In this document: positions 1 to 8,725 of the stretch, piece by piece
Position numbering within the stretch: position 1 is the first letter of the stretch
Layout: each line of letters begins with the position of its first letter
Origin: Labilithrix sp.
GTDB taxonomy: Bacteria; Myxococcota_A; Polyangia; Polyangiales; Polyangiaceae
Reading direction: 5' to 3'
Assembly (NCBI GenBank): GCA_019637225.1
Contig: JAHBWC010000028.1
Location: 1 to 64,000 of the forward strand
DNA: 64,000 nucleotides
Translations under genes and position numbers: made by a program
Notes under the pieces: generated by a model
What the model saw: only the letters and a program-made list of their open reading frames with translations
The model's database searches: none
Told to the model about the DNA's origin: nothing

Positions 1-255
1 TCCCTCGAAGCACCAGATGAAGTCGTTGTCGCCGTTGACCTTCTCACCGCACGCGACGGTCATTCCCGGCGAGGGACACGCGCACCCGGCGCGCGGTGTC
101 AGACAGGTGTCGATCGGCGCGGTCTCGCCGCCTGGCTCCGCGCTCGGCGGGTTGCCCGTCCCGCACGAGGACGTGGTGAGCACGGTGGCGACGACGATCG
201 AAATCGAAAGCGCACCCGCGCGCTTGGCAAACCTACGCCAGGGGATCGACTTCAT
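1..255 (-). CDS. Cys-rich lipoprotein, partial (runs off left edge)
   Basis: The reading frame opens at an ATG at 255 and stays open to base 1, giving 85 codons without a stop, so the C-terminus lies outside the window. A GGAGGAGG-like ribosome-binding site sits at about 261-268. The N-terminus is a lipoprotein signal: basic residues, a hydrophobic stretch, then a TTSSC lipobox with the lipidated Cys at about residue 35. After it comes a Cys-rich segment (CACPSPG, VACGEK, NDFIWC) that matches the start of the mature protein encoded at 804-3506. I infer an exported, membrane-anchored surface protein of the same paralogous group. No enzymatic function is visible. The plus-strand frame over the same bases is Arg-rich and looks like a shadow. 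Confidence 0.75.
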   Translation of the reverse strand, partial: MKSIPWRRFAKRAGALSISIVVATVLTTSSCGTGNPPSAEPGGETAPIDTCLTPRAGCACPSPGMTVACGEKVNGDNDFIWCFEG

Positions 256-803
256 CGCCAGCCTCCTCCGTGCCCCGATGCGCATCTCGACGCTCTCCAC
301 TCGACCGCGCCCCACCTCGCCGGCGGACGAACCGTCAAAGCGGTCCGCGCCTCCCCCGCGCGCATCTCCGAGGCGCAAGGGCGAGCCCGGCCGCGTCGGC
401 GCAGGCCTGCGCGCGAGGCGACGGCCCCCGTCGTCACGTCAACGTGTCCTCGGCTCCCCCCGGCGCCCCTCCCGAGTCAGGACGTCGAACTGCAACATGC
501 GTTCCCACCCCTGGGCTTGCAATCTTGCAAGACTTTCAGGAGCGAACGAATGACGTGAGGGCGAAATCGTTTCAGCGCTCTTACTTTCTTGCGCATGCGG
601 TGAGGGAGGAGGCCTCCGGAGAGGTAGCCCCGCCCGATTTCGACCCGCGACCAATTCGCAGGGTCCCCGAACCCGAAAGCGTCGTGCGAGAGCCGTCGCT
701 CCTCCTCTAGGTCTCCCCGTTGGGCCGGAGATTTCGGTGGAATGAAGGTTGCACTGCCTCAGGGGCTGCCGTTTGGGTTCTTCTCGCGGGGGTGGAGTCG
801 CGG
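256..803. other. Intergenic region between divergent lipoprotein genes
   Basis: These 548 bases separate the leftward partial lipoprotein gene from the rightward gene at 804. Open frames here translate to Arg/Pro-rich sequence without any recognisable domain, so I see no gene. The region should hold the promoters of both flanking genes. The one structured element is a perfect short inverted repeat at 516-531, listed separately. Confidence 0.5.
516..531. promoter_or_regulatory. Perfect inverted repeat, possible operator
   Basis: CTTGCA at 516-521 and TGCAAG at 526-531 are exact reverse complements separated by ATCT. The element stands out because it is AT-richer than its surroundings. It lies about 270 bases upstream of the lipoprotein start at 804 and 260 bases upstream of the divergent one. 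It could be a regulator-binding dyad. There is no T-tract and no gene end nearby, so a terminator is unlikely. Confidence 0.25.
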
Positions 804-3506
804 ATGCCCGTTCCGAAGATTGTAGGTCCCGTCGCTCTCGTGGCCGCCATCGCGGGCATTGTGATCGCGTGTGGTGCGGAGGGTCCCGAAGCGACCGCCG
901 GGGGCGGAGGGCCGAGCACCGGCGATCCCGCGACGTGCGCCACCCCGAACGACGGGTGTCCGTGCGACGAGCCGGGCGCCGTCGTCGACTGCGGGAAGAC
1001 CCTCGAGCGCTACAACGACTTCGTGCTCTGCGCCGCGGGGAAGCGGACATGCATCGGCGAGCGCTGGGGTGAGTGCTCGGGCGACGGCGCGATCTCCACG
1101 AAGCACGTCCCCAGCTTGCGGTTCTCGGCGCTGCAGGCCACGAGCACGAGCTGCGGGACCATCAACGCGTGCGATCCCTACTGCGTCGTCTACAGCGACG
1201 ATCCGAGCGGCATGACGCTGGAGGGCGGGCTCGCCGTCAACGACGCCGGCATCTACGTCGCGTCGTCGGGAGACGCGTCGGTCCCGACGGGCGTCGTCAC
1301 CACGGGGAGCGGGGACCAGGGTTGCGGCGCCGTCAACCTCCACACGGCGCCCTGCCATACGGCCGGCGTCATCGACCACTCGAGGTGCCAGCAGGACTTC
1401 CGCTGCAACGTGGCCACCAACACGTGCGTCTGGAACGGCGCCAGCGGCTACTTCGACCCGACCGCGGGCGGCGTCGACCTGACGATCGGCGCCGCGTGCG
1501 AGTACTCCGGGACGGGGATCGTTCCGGTCTGCAACCGTGGCTCCGCGGCCGTCCCGGCCGGGACGTCGATCGGCATCAACATCCTCTCAGCCGCGCCGGC
1601 CGACTCCTGCGCGGCCATCGGACCGCCGACGTGCTCGGCGGCGGCGCCCGCGGGTGGGCTCAACCCGGGCCAGTGCATGAACCTCCCCGGCTGCCCGTTC
1701 ACGGGCGGCGACAACGCCGCCGTCGTCAACGCCGGCCAGCGCGACATCGCCGAGGGGCCGAACCGCTGCCGGAACAACGCCGCGTCGGCCAAGAACCCGT
1801 TCGCTCCCGGCTGCGGCACGTGCTCGACGTGCGATACGCGCGTCACCGGCAGGGTGTACGCGCCGAACGGGACGACGCCGCTCGCCGGAATCACGGTCTA
1901 TCAGGCAGCCGGCCCGCTCGCGACCTTCACGGACGGCGTCGCCTGCGACACCTGCGCGTCGCTCGCCTCGCCGATGATCACGGCCGCGACGAGCGCCGCG
2001 GACGGCAGCTTCACGCTCTACAACGCGTCGCCCGGCCCGAACCAGCAGCTGGTCGTGCAGTCCGGCCGGTGGCGCCGCGCCGTCAACTACACGGTGAACG
2101 CCTGCGCGTCGAACGCCGCCCCGGCGGCCTCGACGCGACTCCCGCAGAACCGGACCGAAGGCAGCATCCCGAAGACCGCCTTCGTGCAGGGCAACCGCGA
2201 GGCGCTCGAGTGCACGCTCCTCAAGTTCGGCATCTCGCCGAGCGAGGTGACCAGACGCACCGGCCCGGGCGACGCCCAGCGTATCCAGCTCTACCGCGTC
2301 AACACGACCACCGGCTTGAGCACCGGGATGACGACGTCCGCGGGCATGGCGCCAAGCGCGAACGGCCTGTTCGGCTCGGCCGCCGTCCTCAACGAATACT
2401 CGGTCGTCGTCCTCCCCTGCTCGATCGAGATGAAGGAACAGTCGAGCGCGTACCAGTCGGCGGGGAACAAGACGAACTTCGTCAACTGGCTCAACCGCGG
2501 CGGCCGCGCCTTCATGGACCACTGGCCGGGCGAGGCGTTCATCCACAACCTGGGCCCGGCGTTCTCCGCCACCACGACCTGGGTTTCGCCGCTGCCGAAC
2601 TCCGCGCTGAACACCATGCGCGGGCGGGTGAACGCGACGACGCCAGCGCAGACCCTCATGCGGGACTGGCTCGCCAACGTGGGCGGCTCGACCGACTGGG
2701 GCGCGGGCTGGATGCGCTCGGACGAGCCCTGGCGCCACGCGCTCAACCCCAACCCGGCGACGACCACCGAGTGGATGCGCGGGCTCTCGAACTACAACGC
2801 GATGACCGGCAACCAGTGGACGACCACGCCGGGCGGGGACATGACGCTCAGCTACTCGTTCGAGACTCCGCTCGCCGCGGCGCCCGCCCCCGCGTGCGCG
2901 GTCGGCGCGGGCGGACGCGTCATCTACAACGGCATGCACGTCGCCCAGGCGCGCATCGCGTCGAGCGCGTACCCCGCCTCCACCCACGTCTTTCCCACCG
3001 ACTGCCAGAACGGGCCCGGGCTCACCTCGGAGGAGCTCGCGCTCATGTACCAGTTCTTCCAGCTCACGGCGTGCGCGCTCGGTGGAGAGCCCCCGCCGCC
3101 CCCTCCGACGCCGCCGCCGCCGCTCCCGACGGGCATCGTCTTCACGCGTGACTACGCCGCGAGCTGTCCGAGCGGCACGCGCCCGGTCTGGCAGCTCTTC
3201 CAGTGGCAGGCGACGATCCCGCCCGGCACGTCGATCGGGTTCCGGGCCGCGACGGCCGACACCGTGGCTGCTCTCCCGCCTCCCCCGCCCGGCGGCGTGC
3301 CGACGACGGCGGACATCGGCACCGCGAACGCGACGACCGGCGGCTGGACGAACGACACCGACACCGTCGACTTCAGCCTCAACGCGGACACCGGCACGCG
3401 GTCGAGGGAGTACCTCCGCGTGTACATGACGTTCAACACCACCGCGACGCAGTCGCCGGTGCTCCAGAGCTGGCGGCAGCTCTACGACTGCCTCCCCGCG
3501 GAGTGA
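804..3506 (+). CDS. Large Cys-rich surface lipoprotein with carboxypeptidase-regulatory-like domain
   Basis: The 900-residue product starts at ATG 804, preceded by GGGGGTGGAG. The frame extends upstream, but only this start yields a clean lipoprotein signal ending in IVIAC. The mature N-terminus has a Cys module (CPCDEPG ... VVDCG ... CIGERWGEC) shared with the partial gene at 1-255. Around residues 350-430 is a GRVYAPNGTTPLAGITVY stretch typical of carboxypeptidase-regulatory-like beta-sandwiches, then a region around 560-680 resembling the glutamine-amidotransferase-like folds of surface proteins (hydrophobic VVVLPC, GGRAFMDHW). A short PPPPPPTPPPP linker precedes a C-terminal beta-rich segment. 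Probably an outer-surface or adhesin-like protein; the exact role is unknown. The next lipoprotein gene starts one base after its stop, so they are likely co-transcribed. Confidence 0.7.
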   Translation: MPVPKIVGPVALVAAIAGIVIACGAEGPEATAGGGGPSTGDPATCATPNDGCPCDEPGAVVDCGKTLERYNDFVLCAAGKRTCIGERWGECSGDGAISTKHVPSLRFSALQATSTSCGTINACDPYCVVYSDDPSGMTLEGGLAVNDAGIYVASSGDASVPTGVVTTGSGDQGCGAVNLHTAPCHTAGVIDHSRCQQDFRCNVATNTCVWNGASGYFDPTAGGVDLTIGAACEYSGTGIVPVCNRGSAAVPAGTSIGINILSAAPADSCAAIGPPTCSAAAPAGGLNPGQCMNLPGCPFTGGDNAAVVNAGQRDIAEGPNRCRNNAASAKNPFAPGCGTCSTCDTRVTGRVYAPNGTTPLAGITVYQAAGPLATFTDGVACDTCASLASPMITAATSAADGSFTLYNASPGPNQQLVVQSGRWRRAVNYTVNACASNAAPAASTRLPQNRTEGSIPKTAFVQGNREALECTLLKFGISPSEVTRRTGPGDAQRIQLYRVNTTTGLSTGMTTSAGMAPSANGLFGSAAVLNEYSVVVLPCSIEMKEQSSAYQSAGNKTNFVNWLNRGGRAFMDHWPGEAFIHNLGPAFSATTTWVSPLPNSALNTMRGRVNATTPAQTLMRDWLANVGGSTDWGAGWMRSDEPWRHALNPNPATTTEWMRGLSNYNAMTGNQWTTTPGGDMTLSYSFETPLAAAPAPACAVGAGGRVIYNGMHVAQARIASSAYPASTHVFPTDCQNGPGLTSEELALMYQFFQLTACALGGEPPPPPPTPPPPLPTGIVFTRDYAASCPSGTRPVWQLFQWQATIPPGTSIGFRAATADTVAALPPPPPGGVPTTADIGTANATTGGWTNDTDTVDFSLNADTGTRSREYLRVYMTFNTTATQSPVLQSWRQLYDCLPAE

Positions 3507-3507
3507 C

Positions 3508-4149
3508 ATGACGCGACGACTCCTCTTCGTGATCGCGGCGCTCGGTTCGGCGTCGATGGCGGCGCTCTCCTCGGGCTGCTCCGCGGACGATCGACCGACG
3601 ACGACCGGCGGCGGGGCGATCGCTCCGCCGACGGGCGGTGGAGCCGACCGGGACGGCGCGAGCCCCGATCCCAGCGGCGATGGCGGCGCGGACGGCCTCT
3701 GCGATCCGGCCGCCATCACCGTCGACGGCGAGGGCATCGCCGAGACCATCGTCCGCTCGAACACGCCCCCCGATCCGCTCGGCGGCCCGATCGCGGCCGG
3801 CACGTACGTCCTGACGGACGTGAGCCGGTTCGCCGCCGGCACCGGCGGGCCGAACGACGAAGACGGCGGCCTCGGCACCGGCACCCCGGATTCGAACAAG
3901 CTGACGAGCAAGTCGATCGTCGTCGCGGGAAACACCTACCTCATCGGTGAACGAACCGGGACCGTCGGCGGCGCGCTCTCGCCCACGCCCACGCTGACGG
4001 GTGGGACGTTCGCGATCGACGGGACGTCGGTGACCATGACCGACACCTGCCCCAAGGCGTCCGAGAAGAAGATCGGGTTCACGGCGGTCGGCGCGACACT
4101 CTCGCTCTACTGGACCAAGGACCGGCGAGAGACCTACCTGAGGCAGTAG
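3508..4149 (+). CDS. Putative lipoprotein
   Basis: The 213-residue product starts at an ATG one base after the stop of the preceding gene. It has a typical lipoprotein signal with the sequence ALSSGC as lipobox. A Gly/Pro/Asp-rich linker follows (residues 27-62), then a single small domain with alternating hydrophobic residues that looks beta-rich (AGTYVLTDV, NTYLIGERTG, GGTFAIDGTSVTM, GATLSLYW). This pattern resembles small lipocalin-like or beta-barrel secreted modules, but I do not recognise a family. Position and spacing indicate translation coupled to the large lipoprotein upstream. Base composition is like its neighbours. Confidence 0.65.
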   Translation: MTRRLLFVIAALGSASMAALSSGCSADDRPTTTGGGAIAPPTGGGADRDGASPDPSGDGGADGLCDPAAITVDGEGIAETIVRSNTPPDPLGGPIAAGTYVLTDVSRFAAGTGGPNDEDGGLGTGTPDSNKLTSKSIVVAGNTYLIGERTGTVGGALSPTPTLTGGTFAIDGTSVTMTDTCPKASEKKIGFTAVGATLSLYWTKDRRETYLRQ

Positions 4150-4206
4150 CGCGCGAGCATCGCTGAACGTCGACGAAGACGCGCCGTTGTTCCCTGTGGA
4201 ACCACG

Positions 4207-4566
4207 ATGCAACGACCGCGCTTCGTCCCGACGGGCATGCTCCTCCTCCTCTCGTCGCTCGCCCTCACCGCATGCGCCGCAGAGCGCCCGGAGGTGGCGA
4301 GCGGGCCGAGCGACTGGAGCGTCGCCGAGGACGACACGCCGCTCGACGCCGGCGAAGAGGGCGACGGGGGCGCAGCCCCGGAGGCGCCGCCGACGCGGTG
4401 CACGCCGGGTGAGGGTCGCGCGTGCAAGCAGACGTACTACGACGCGGACGGCCGCAAGCATTGCCCGACGAGCACGCAGTACTGCCGTGCCGACGGCCTC
4501 GGCTGGCTCGCGTGTGGCTCGCCGCCCGAGCCTTTGTCCGCGGTCGACGGCGACCCCGAGCGCTGA
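4207..4566 (+). CDS. Small Cys-rich lipoprotein
   Basis: A 119-residue product with a lipoprotein signal (hydrophobic LLLLSSLALTAC, lipidated Cys at about residue 23), then an acidic Asp/Glu/Gly linker and a compact Cys module with the spacing C-x7-C, CPTSTQYC and WLACG. The module is reminiscent of the Cys modules in the genes at 1-255 and 804-3506, so three neighbouring lipoproteins carry related motifs. GTGGAA lies upstream of the ATG as a weak ribosome-binding site. It probably belongs to the same rightward transcription unit. Function unknown; likely a surface-exposed anchored protein. Confidence 0.6.
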   Translation: MQRPRFVPTGMLLLLSSLALTACAAERPEVASGPSDWSVAEDDTPLDAGEEGDGGAAPEAPPTRCTPGEGRACKQTYYDADGRKHCPTSTQYCRADGLGWLACGSPPEPLSAVDGDPER

Positions 4567-4600
4567 CGCTCACGGCCCCGCGCTGGCGCTAACGCGAGCC

Positions 4601-4654
4601 GACGCGACCCGACGCGACCCGACGGGGCCCGCCGCGACCCGACGGGGCCCGACG
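4601..4654. repeat. 10-bp tandem repeat
   Basis: Five consecutive 10-mers follow the pattern GACGCGACCC / GACGGGGCCC / GCCGCGACCC, beginning at 4601 and ending in a partial sixth. The array lies between the stop of the small lipoprotein and the ATG at 4759. It is probably replication-slippage sequence. It may also vary in copy number and affect spacing of the downstream promoter. Confidence 0.7.
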
Positions 4655-4758
4655 AGAGGGGTTCTGCCGGGCGACGCTCTGTGCTCTGATGAGGGATCGT
4701 CGGGGAACGCAGTGCACACCCACGAGGGATCCCGACCCTCGACGTCGGGACGAAGCGA

Positions 4759-7191
4759 ATGGCTGAGAACAAGGCGGGCGGGGGCGAGGCGGCAGGCGGC
4801 GAGTTGCGGACCGAGAGCTCCATGCTGCGGGAGAGCTCGGCGTCGGGGAGGGCGTCGCGTCCGCCGGTCCCGCCGCGGCGGGATCCGCGGGCGGATCCGG
4901 ACGACGAGCCGATCTCCGAGCGCGTGGACGTCGTCACCGTCGAGCGTGGCGGAGAGCGTCAGGGCGGCGCGTCGGTCGACGCGCTGACCAACGCGGCGCT
5001 CACGCTGCGCCGCGAGCTGGCGAAGCTCCACCAGCAGGCCGCGGCCGTCGAGCGGACCATCGAAGATCAGCGCCGCGAACGGAGCGAGGCGTTCGAGCGC
5101 GTCGATCAAGCGAACTCGCGCGCAGACGAGCTCGAGCAGAAGCTCGAGCTCGTCGAGAGTGAGGCCGTGAACTTGCGCCGCCTGCGCGACACCGCGCTCG
5201 AGGACCTCCAGACGGTCCGAGCCGAGCGCGACGACCTCGCCCGCGCCATCGAGAGGGCGAAGGACGCCGCCGAGGACCTCGCGCGCACGCGCGCCGAGGC
5301 CGACACGCTGCGCAAGGCGCACGACGAGGCGCTCAAGGCCGCGTCGACCCGCGAGGCGGAGCTCGCGGAGATCCGCAAGCGCGAACAGAGCGACGCGCAG
5401 AAGGCGAGCGCGGGCGAGGAGGAGCTGCGAGCGCTGCGCGAGCGGCTCGAGCGCGTGAGCGCCGAGCTCGCGCAGGCGCGCGACGAGGCCGCGCAGGGCA
5501 AGAAGGACGCCGAACGGCTCCGCCGCGAGGCCTCCGAGGCGGCCGAAGGCGCGGCGAAGCTAGAGGCCGAGGCCGAACGCGAACGACGAACGGCGCGCGA
5601 CGAGATCGAGCGCCTCGGGAAGCAGTTGGCCGAGGCGCGCGTCGCCGCGGACAAGCTCGCGGTCGCCGAGGCGGACCTCGCGGCGCGGCGGACCGAGACG
5701 ACCGAGGCGCGGGCCGAGGTCGGACGGCTCGAGCGCGAGCTCGAGTCCACGCGGCACGCGCGCGACGTGAGCCTCGAGCGCGCGACGATGGCCGAGCGCG
5801 AGCTCGAAGACGCGCGCAAGGACGCGGTGCGCCTTCAGCGCGAGGTGGAGGAGACGCTGGTCGCCTCTGCGAGCGCGAGCGCGCGCGCGATCGCGGCAGA
5901 GCGGGCGCGCTCGTTCGTCGAGGACGGCGTCAAGCAGCTCCGCGACGAGGTGACGACCGCCTTCGCGCGCTGGCGCTCGATGACGCCGTCGTCGCCGCCT
6001 CCGGCGAACGAGGGCTCCGTCGCGCCGCCGACGCGCGCGGTCGTGCCGCACTCCCCGGCCACGTCCGAGGCGCCGCCGCTGACCAAGCGCGGCGGGGCGG
6101 GCTCGACGTCCTTCCCTCCCTTGATGGCGGAGGCGCGCCCGCTGAGCATGCCGGCGCCGTCGCCTCTCCCGACGCCGCCGCTGGACGACGACTGGTCGAC
6201 CGATTCACAGCCCGCGACGCGGTCCGCGGCGCCTCCCCTGCCCGCCGCGCCTCCCGTGCCCAGGGTGTCGACCGCCGCTCCGCCGATCGGCAGGGACACG
6301 CCGGCGACGCGCTCGGTGCCCCCGCCGCTGCCTCCGCGTGCGCAGCGCGTCACGCAGCCCTCGTTCCCGCCGGCGGTCTACCCGTCCGTCCCGCCGCCGG
6401 CGGCCTCGACGCCGACGCTGCCGCCGCCGGCGCCGACGCCCTCCGCGCGACCACCGGAGCCGTCGTCGAGCGTCCAGATCCTCTCCGAGGAGCGCGACGC
6501 GCTCATCGAACAGCTCGCCGACGCGGCGACCACCCGCGACGCCGCCGTGAGCCTGCTCCAGCAGCCCGACTGGCTCCGCGGCCGACCTCCGCTCGAACTC
6601 CTGATGGCGCTCACGCACCTCGACTACGACGTCGAGGCTCCGGTCTTCGAGCTCGCGCGCGCCTGGGATCGCGAACCGCTCTGCCGCGCGCTCATCGCCG
6701 CGCTCCGCGACGAGCCCGACGCCAAGCTGCGCGAGCACGGCGCGTGGCTCTTGAAGCACCTCGGAACGCCGAACGCGTGGCCCGCGCTCGCGGAGCTGGT
6801 GAGCAACGAGGCGGAGCCACCGCCCGTACGCCGCTGGCTGCTCGAGGCGATCGAGCGGCTGGTCGCGAGCCGCGGCATCGGCTGGAGCGAGGTCGGCGAG
6901 CTCGTCACGCGGCTCGTGCGAAACGCGGACGCTTCGCTCCGCGACGGCGCCATCAGCGTCGTCGCCGCGCTCGAGCGATCGGACGACAAGCGCCGCGTGC
7001 TGCTCGAGATCCTGCGGACGGACGACGACGAGATCGTCCTGTCGAGCGCCGTCCACGCCCTGGCGAGCGCGCTCCCCATCGAGCTCGATCCAGCCGTCGC
7101 GGAGCGTCTGCTCGGACACTCGAGCGCCCGCGTGCAGCGCAGCGTCGTCGAGTTCATCGAGCGGTCGAAGCGCGCGGCCGTCAAGGGCTGA
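4759..7191 (+). CDS. Coiled-coil, Pro-rich, HEAT-like repeat protein
   Basis: The 810-residue product has three clear parts. Residues about 75-400 form a long charged coiled coil dominated by Glu, Arg, Ala and Leu heptads. Residues about 405-575 are a disordered Pro/Ala/Ser-rich linker. Residues about 590-805 show helical pairs typical of HEAT/Armadillo-like repeats (for example LRDEPDAKLREHGAWLLKHL and VSNEAEPPPVRRWLLEAIER). There is no signal peptide or membrane segment, so it is cytoplasmic. The family is not recognised. The layout resembles scaffolds that link an elongated rod to a helical docking domain, as in polarity or motility proteins of gliding bacteria, but that is only analogy. 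The downstream TPR membrane protein begins six bases after its stop. Confidence 0.7.
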   Translation: MAENKAGGGEAAGGELRTESSMLRESSASGRASRPPVPPRRDPRADPDDEPISERVDVVTVERGGERQGGASVDALTNAALTLRRELAKLHQQAAAVERTIEDQRRERSEAFERVDQANSRADELEQKLELVESEAVNLRRLRDTALEDLQTVRAERDDLARAIERAKDAAEDLARTRAEADTLRKAHDEALKAASTREAELAEIRKREQSDAQKASAGEEELRALRERLERVSAELAQARDEAAQGKKDAERLRREASEAAEGAAKLEAEAERERRTARDEIERLGKQLAEARVAADKLAVAEADLAARRTETTEARAEVGRLERELESTRHARDVSLERATMAERELEDARKDAVRLQREVEETLVASASASARAIAAERARSFVEDGVKQLRDEVTTAFARWRSMTPSSPPPANEGSVAPPTRAVVPHSPATSEAPPLTKRGGAGSTSFPPLMAEARPLSMPAPSPLPTPPLDDDWSTDSQPATRSAAPPLPAAPPVPRVSTAAPPIGRDTPATRSVPPPLPPRAQRVTQPSFPPAVYPSVPPPAASTPTLPPPAPTPSARPPEPSSSVQILSEERDALIEQLADAATTRDAAVSLLQQPDWLRGRPPLELLMALTHLDYDVEAPVFELARAWDREPLCRALIAALRDEPDAKLREHGAWLLKHLGTPNAWPALAELVSNEAEPPPVRRWLLEAIERLVASRGIGWSEVGELVTRLVRNADASLRDGAISVVAALERSDDKRRVLLEILRTDDDEIVLSSAVHALASALPIELDPAVAERLLGHSSARVQRSVVEFIERSKRAAVKG

Positions 7192-7197
7192 CCCTGC

Positions 7198-8199
7198 ATG
7201 CGCCGCGTCGTCGCTCGAGCCCTGTCGATCGCGGGTGTGCTCGAAGTCCTCGCCTTCGCCGACCACGCGTCGGCGAGCGATCCGGCGGCCGCGCAGGCGC
7301 TCTTCGACCAGGCGCGCAAGCTGATGACCCAGGAGCGCTGGGCCGAGGCGTGCCCGAAGCTCGAGGAGAGCCAGCGGCTCGATCCGGGCGGCGGCACCCT
7401 CCTCCACCTCGCGATCTGCCGCGACCACGAGGGCAAGATCGCCACGGCGTGGGCGCGCTACCAGGACGCGCTCGGCGCGGCCAAGCACGACAACCGCAAG
7501 GACCGCGCGAAGATCGCGCAGGCGCGGATCGACGCGCTCGGTCCGCGCCTCCCGCGGCTCCGCCTGCGCGTCGCGGCGCGGAACCGGACGCTGACCGGCT
7601 TTCGCGTCTCGCGCGACGACGTCGACGTCGGCGAGGCGCAGTGGGGCGAGTCCGTCCCGGTCGATCCCGGCGCTCGCGTGATCGCGGCGTGGGCCGACGG
7701 GCACAAGCGGTGGACGACGACGATCGACGTCCCGGCGCGCGCCGGCGAGACCGCGGTCGAGATCCCCGCGCTCCAGCTCGATCCCGACGCGGCGGCAACG
7801 ACGACGCCGCGTCGCGACGAGCCCCCGAAGCCGACACGGATCGAAGAGGCGACGCGCGGCGACGGGCAGCGAACCGTCGGGGTCGCGCTCGGGGCCGCCG
7901 GAGTCGTCGGCGCGGCCGTAGGATCGATCTTCGGCCTGATGGCGATCTCGAAGCAGCGCGAGGCCGACGCCGAGTGCAAGCCCCCGGAGCGAACGCTGTG
8001 CACCGCCGCAGGCGTCGCCGCGGGCGAGGACGGGACCACGTTCGGCACCGTCTCGACCGTCGCGTTCATCGCGGGAGGCGCGCTCCTCGCGGGAGGCGCC
8101 GTCCTCTACTTCACCGCGCCCGACGCGAGCTCGAGGGTCGGCCTCGCGCCGAACGTCGGCCCCAGCCGCGGCGGCCTCGCGCTCCACGGCACGTTCTAG
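7198..8199 (+). CDS. TPR/signal-peptide protein with C-terminal membrane helices
   Basis: This 333-residue protein begins six bases after the preceding stop. A signal peptide ends around residue 27 (ASASDP). Residues 28-110 form TPR-like helices ([40 protein letters not shown]). A PEGA-like beta segment follows around 120-185. Near the C-terminus are two hydrophobic helices ([40 protein letters not shown]) flanking a short loop with two Cys. The gene at 12143-13129 encodes a paralog of the same architecture. Such proteins are common in Myxococcota envelopes and are usually of unknown function. A role as an envelope-anchored scaffold is an inference. Confidence 0.7.
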   Translation: MRRVVARALSIAGVLEVLAFADHASASDPAAAQALFDQARKLMTQERWAEACPKLEESQRLDPGGGTLLHLAICRDHEGKIATAWARYQDALGAAKHDNRKDRAKIAQARIDALGPRLPRLRLRVAARNRTLTGFRVSRDDVDVGEAQWGESVPVDPGARVIAAWADGHKRWTTTIDVPARAGETAVEIPALQLDPDAAATTTPRRDEPPKPTRIEEATRGDGQRTVGVALGAAGVVGAAVGSIFGLMAISKQREADAECKPPERTLCTAAGVAAGEDGTTFGTVSTVAFIAGGALLAGGAVLYFTAPDASSRVGLAPNVGPSRGGLALHGTF

Positions 8200-8220
8200 C
8201 TGTCGCCGGTCGCCGCGCTC

Positions 8221-8245
8221 GCCGGCGGCCGCTGCGGCCTCCGGC
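8221..8245 (+). terminator. Stem-loop after TPR membrane protein gene
   Basis: GCCGGCGGCC at 8221-8230 pairs with GGCCTCCGGC at 8236-8245 with one mismatch across a five-base loop. It lies 22 bases after the stop of the TPR protein gene. There is no T-tract, so it is a hairpin that may act with Rho or as a weak terminator. It ends 24 bases before the next start. Confidence 0.35.
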
Positions 8246-8269
8246 ACGAGACGTGGATGCCGCTCAGGC

Positions 8270-8710
8270 ATGAAACGCATCCTCGTCGCCCTCGACTCCT
8301 CCCCGCGCGCGAAGGACGTGCTCGCCGCAGCGATCGACCTCGCGCGCCGCACCCAGGCGAAGGTGCGCCTCCTCCGCTGCGTCGGCCTGCCGCCCGAGCT
8401 GCCCTCCAACCTCTGGGCACTGCCGCCGGCCCAGGTGACCGAGACGTTCCTCGCGGACGCGAAGCGCGACATCGAGGATGCGGCCGCGACCGTTCCACCC
8501 GAGCTCCTCGACGGCGCGTACGCGCAGGTCGGCGTGGCCTGGGACGCGATCTGCTCGGTCGCGCGCGAGCACGACGCCGACCTCATCGTGATCGGCTCGC
8601 ACGGATACGGTCTGCTCGATCGGCTCCTCGGGACGACGGCGGCGAAGGTCGTCAACCACGCGGACCGCTCGGTCCTGGTCGTCCGATCGCCCGAGCCGAA
8701 GCCTGCGTGA
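8270..8710 (+). CDS. Universal stress protein (UspA family)
   Basis: The 146-residue length and sequence fit a single-domain universal stress protein. The N-terminal strand [10 protein letters not shown] and the C-terminal nucleotide-binding signature [13 protein letters not shown] followed by HADRSVLVV match the ATP-binding Usp subgroup. It is cytoplasmic and, by family knowledge, helps cells survive starvation, redox or envelope stress. It converges on a site-2 protease gene with CBS domains, another nucleotide-sensing protein, with only 15 bases between stop codons. A hairpin whose arms include both stops closes the pair (GCGTGA 8705-8710, TCACGC 8726-8731). Confidence 0.88.
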   Translation: MKRILVALDSSPRAKDVLAAAIDLARRTQAKVRLLRCVGLPPELPSNLWALPPAQVTETFLADAKRDIEDAAATVPPELLDGAYAQVGVAWDAICSVAREHDADLIVIGSHGYGLLDRLLGTTAAKVVNHADRSVLVVRSPEPKPA

Positions 8711-8725
8711 AGCTCCGTGGACGCG

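Noticed and set aside
17-553. Plus-strand frame at the left edge as a gene
   Set aside because: The minus strand of 1-255 encodes a lipoprotein signal with a good ribosome-binding site and continuous frame; the plus frame has no domain and is Arg/Pro-rich.
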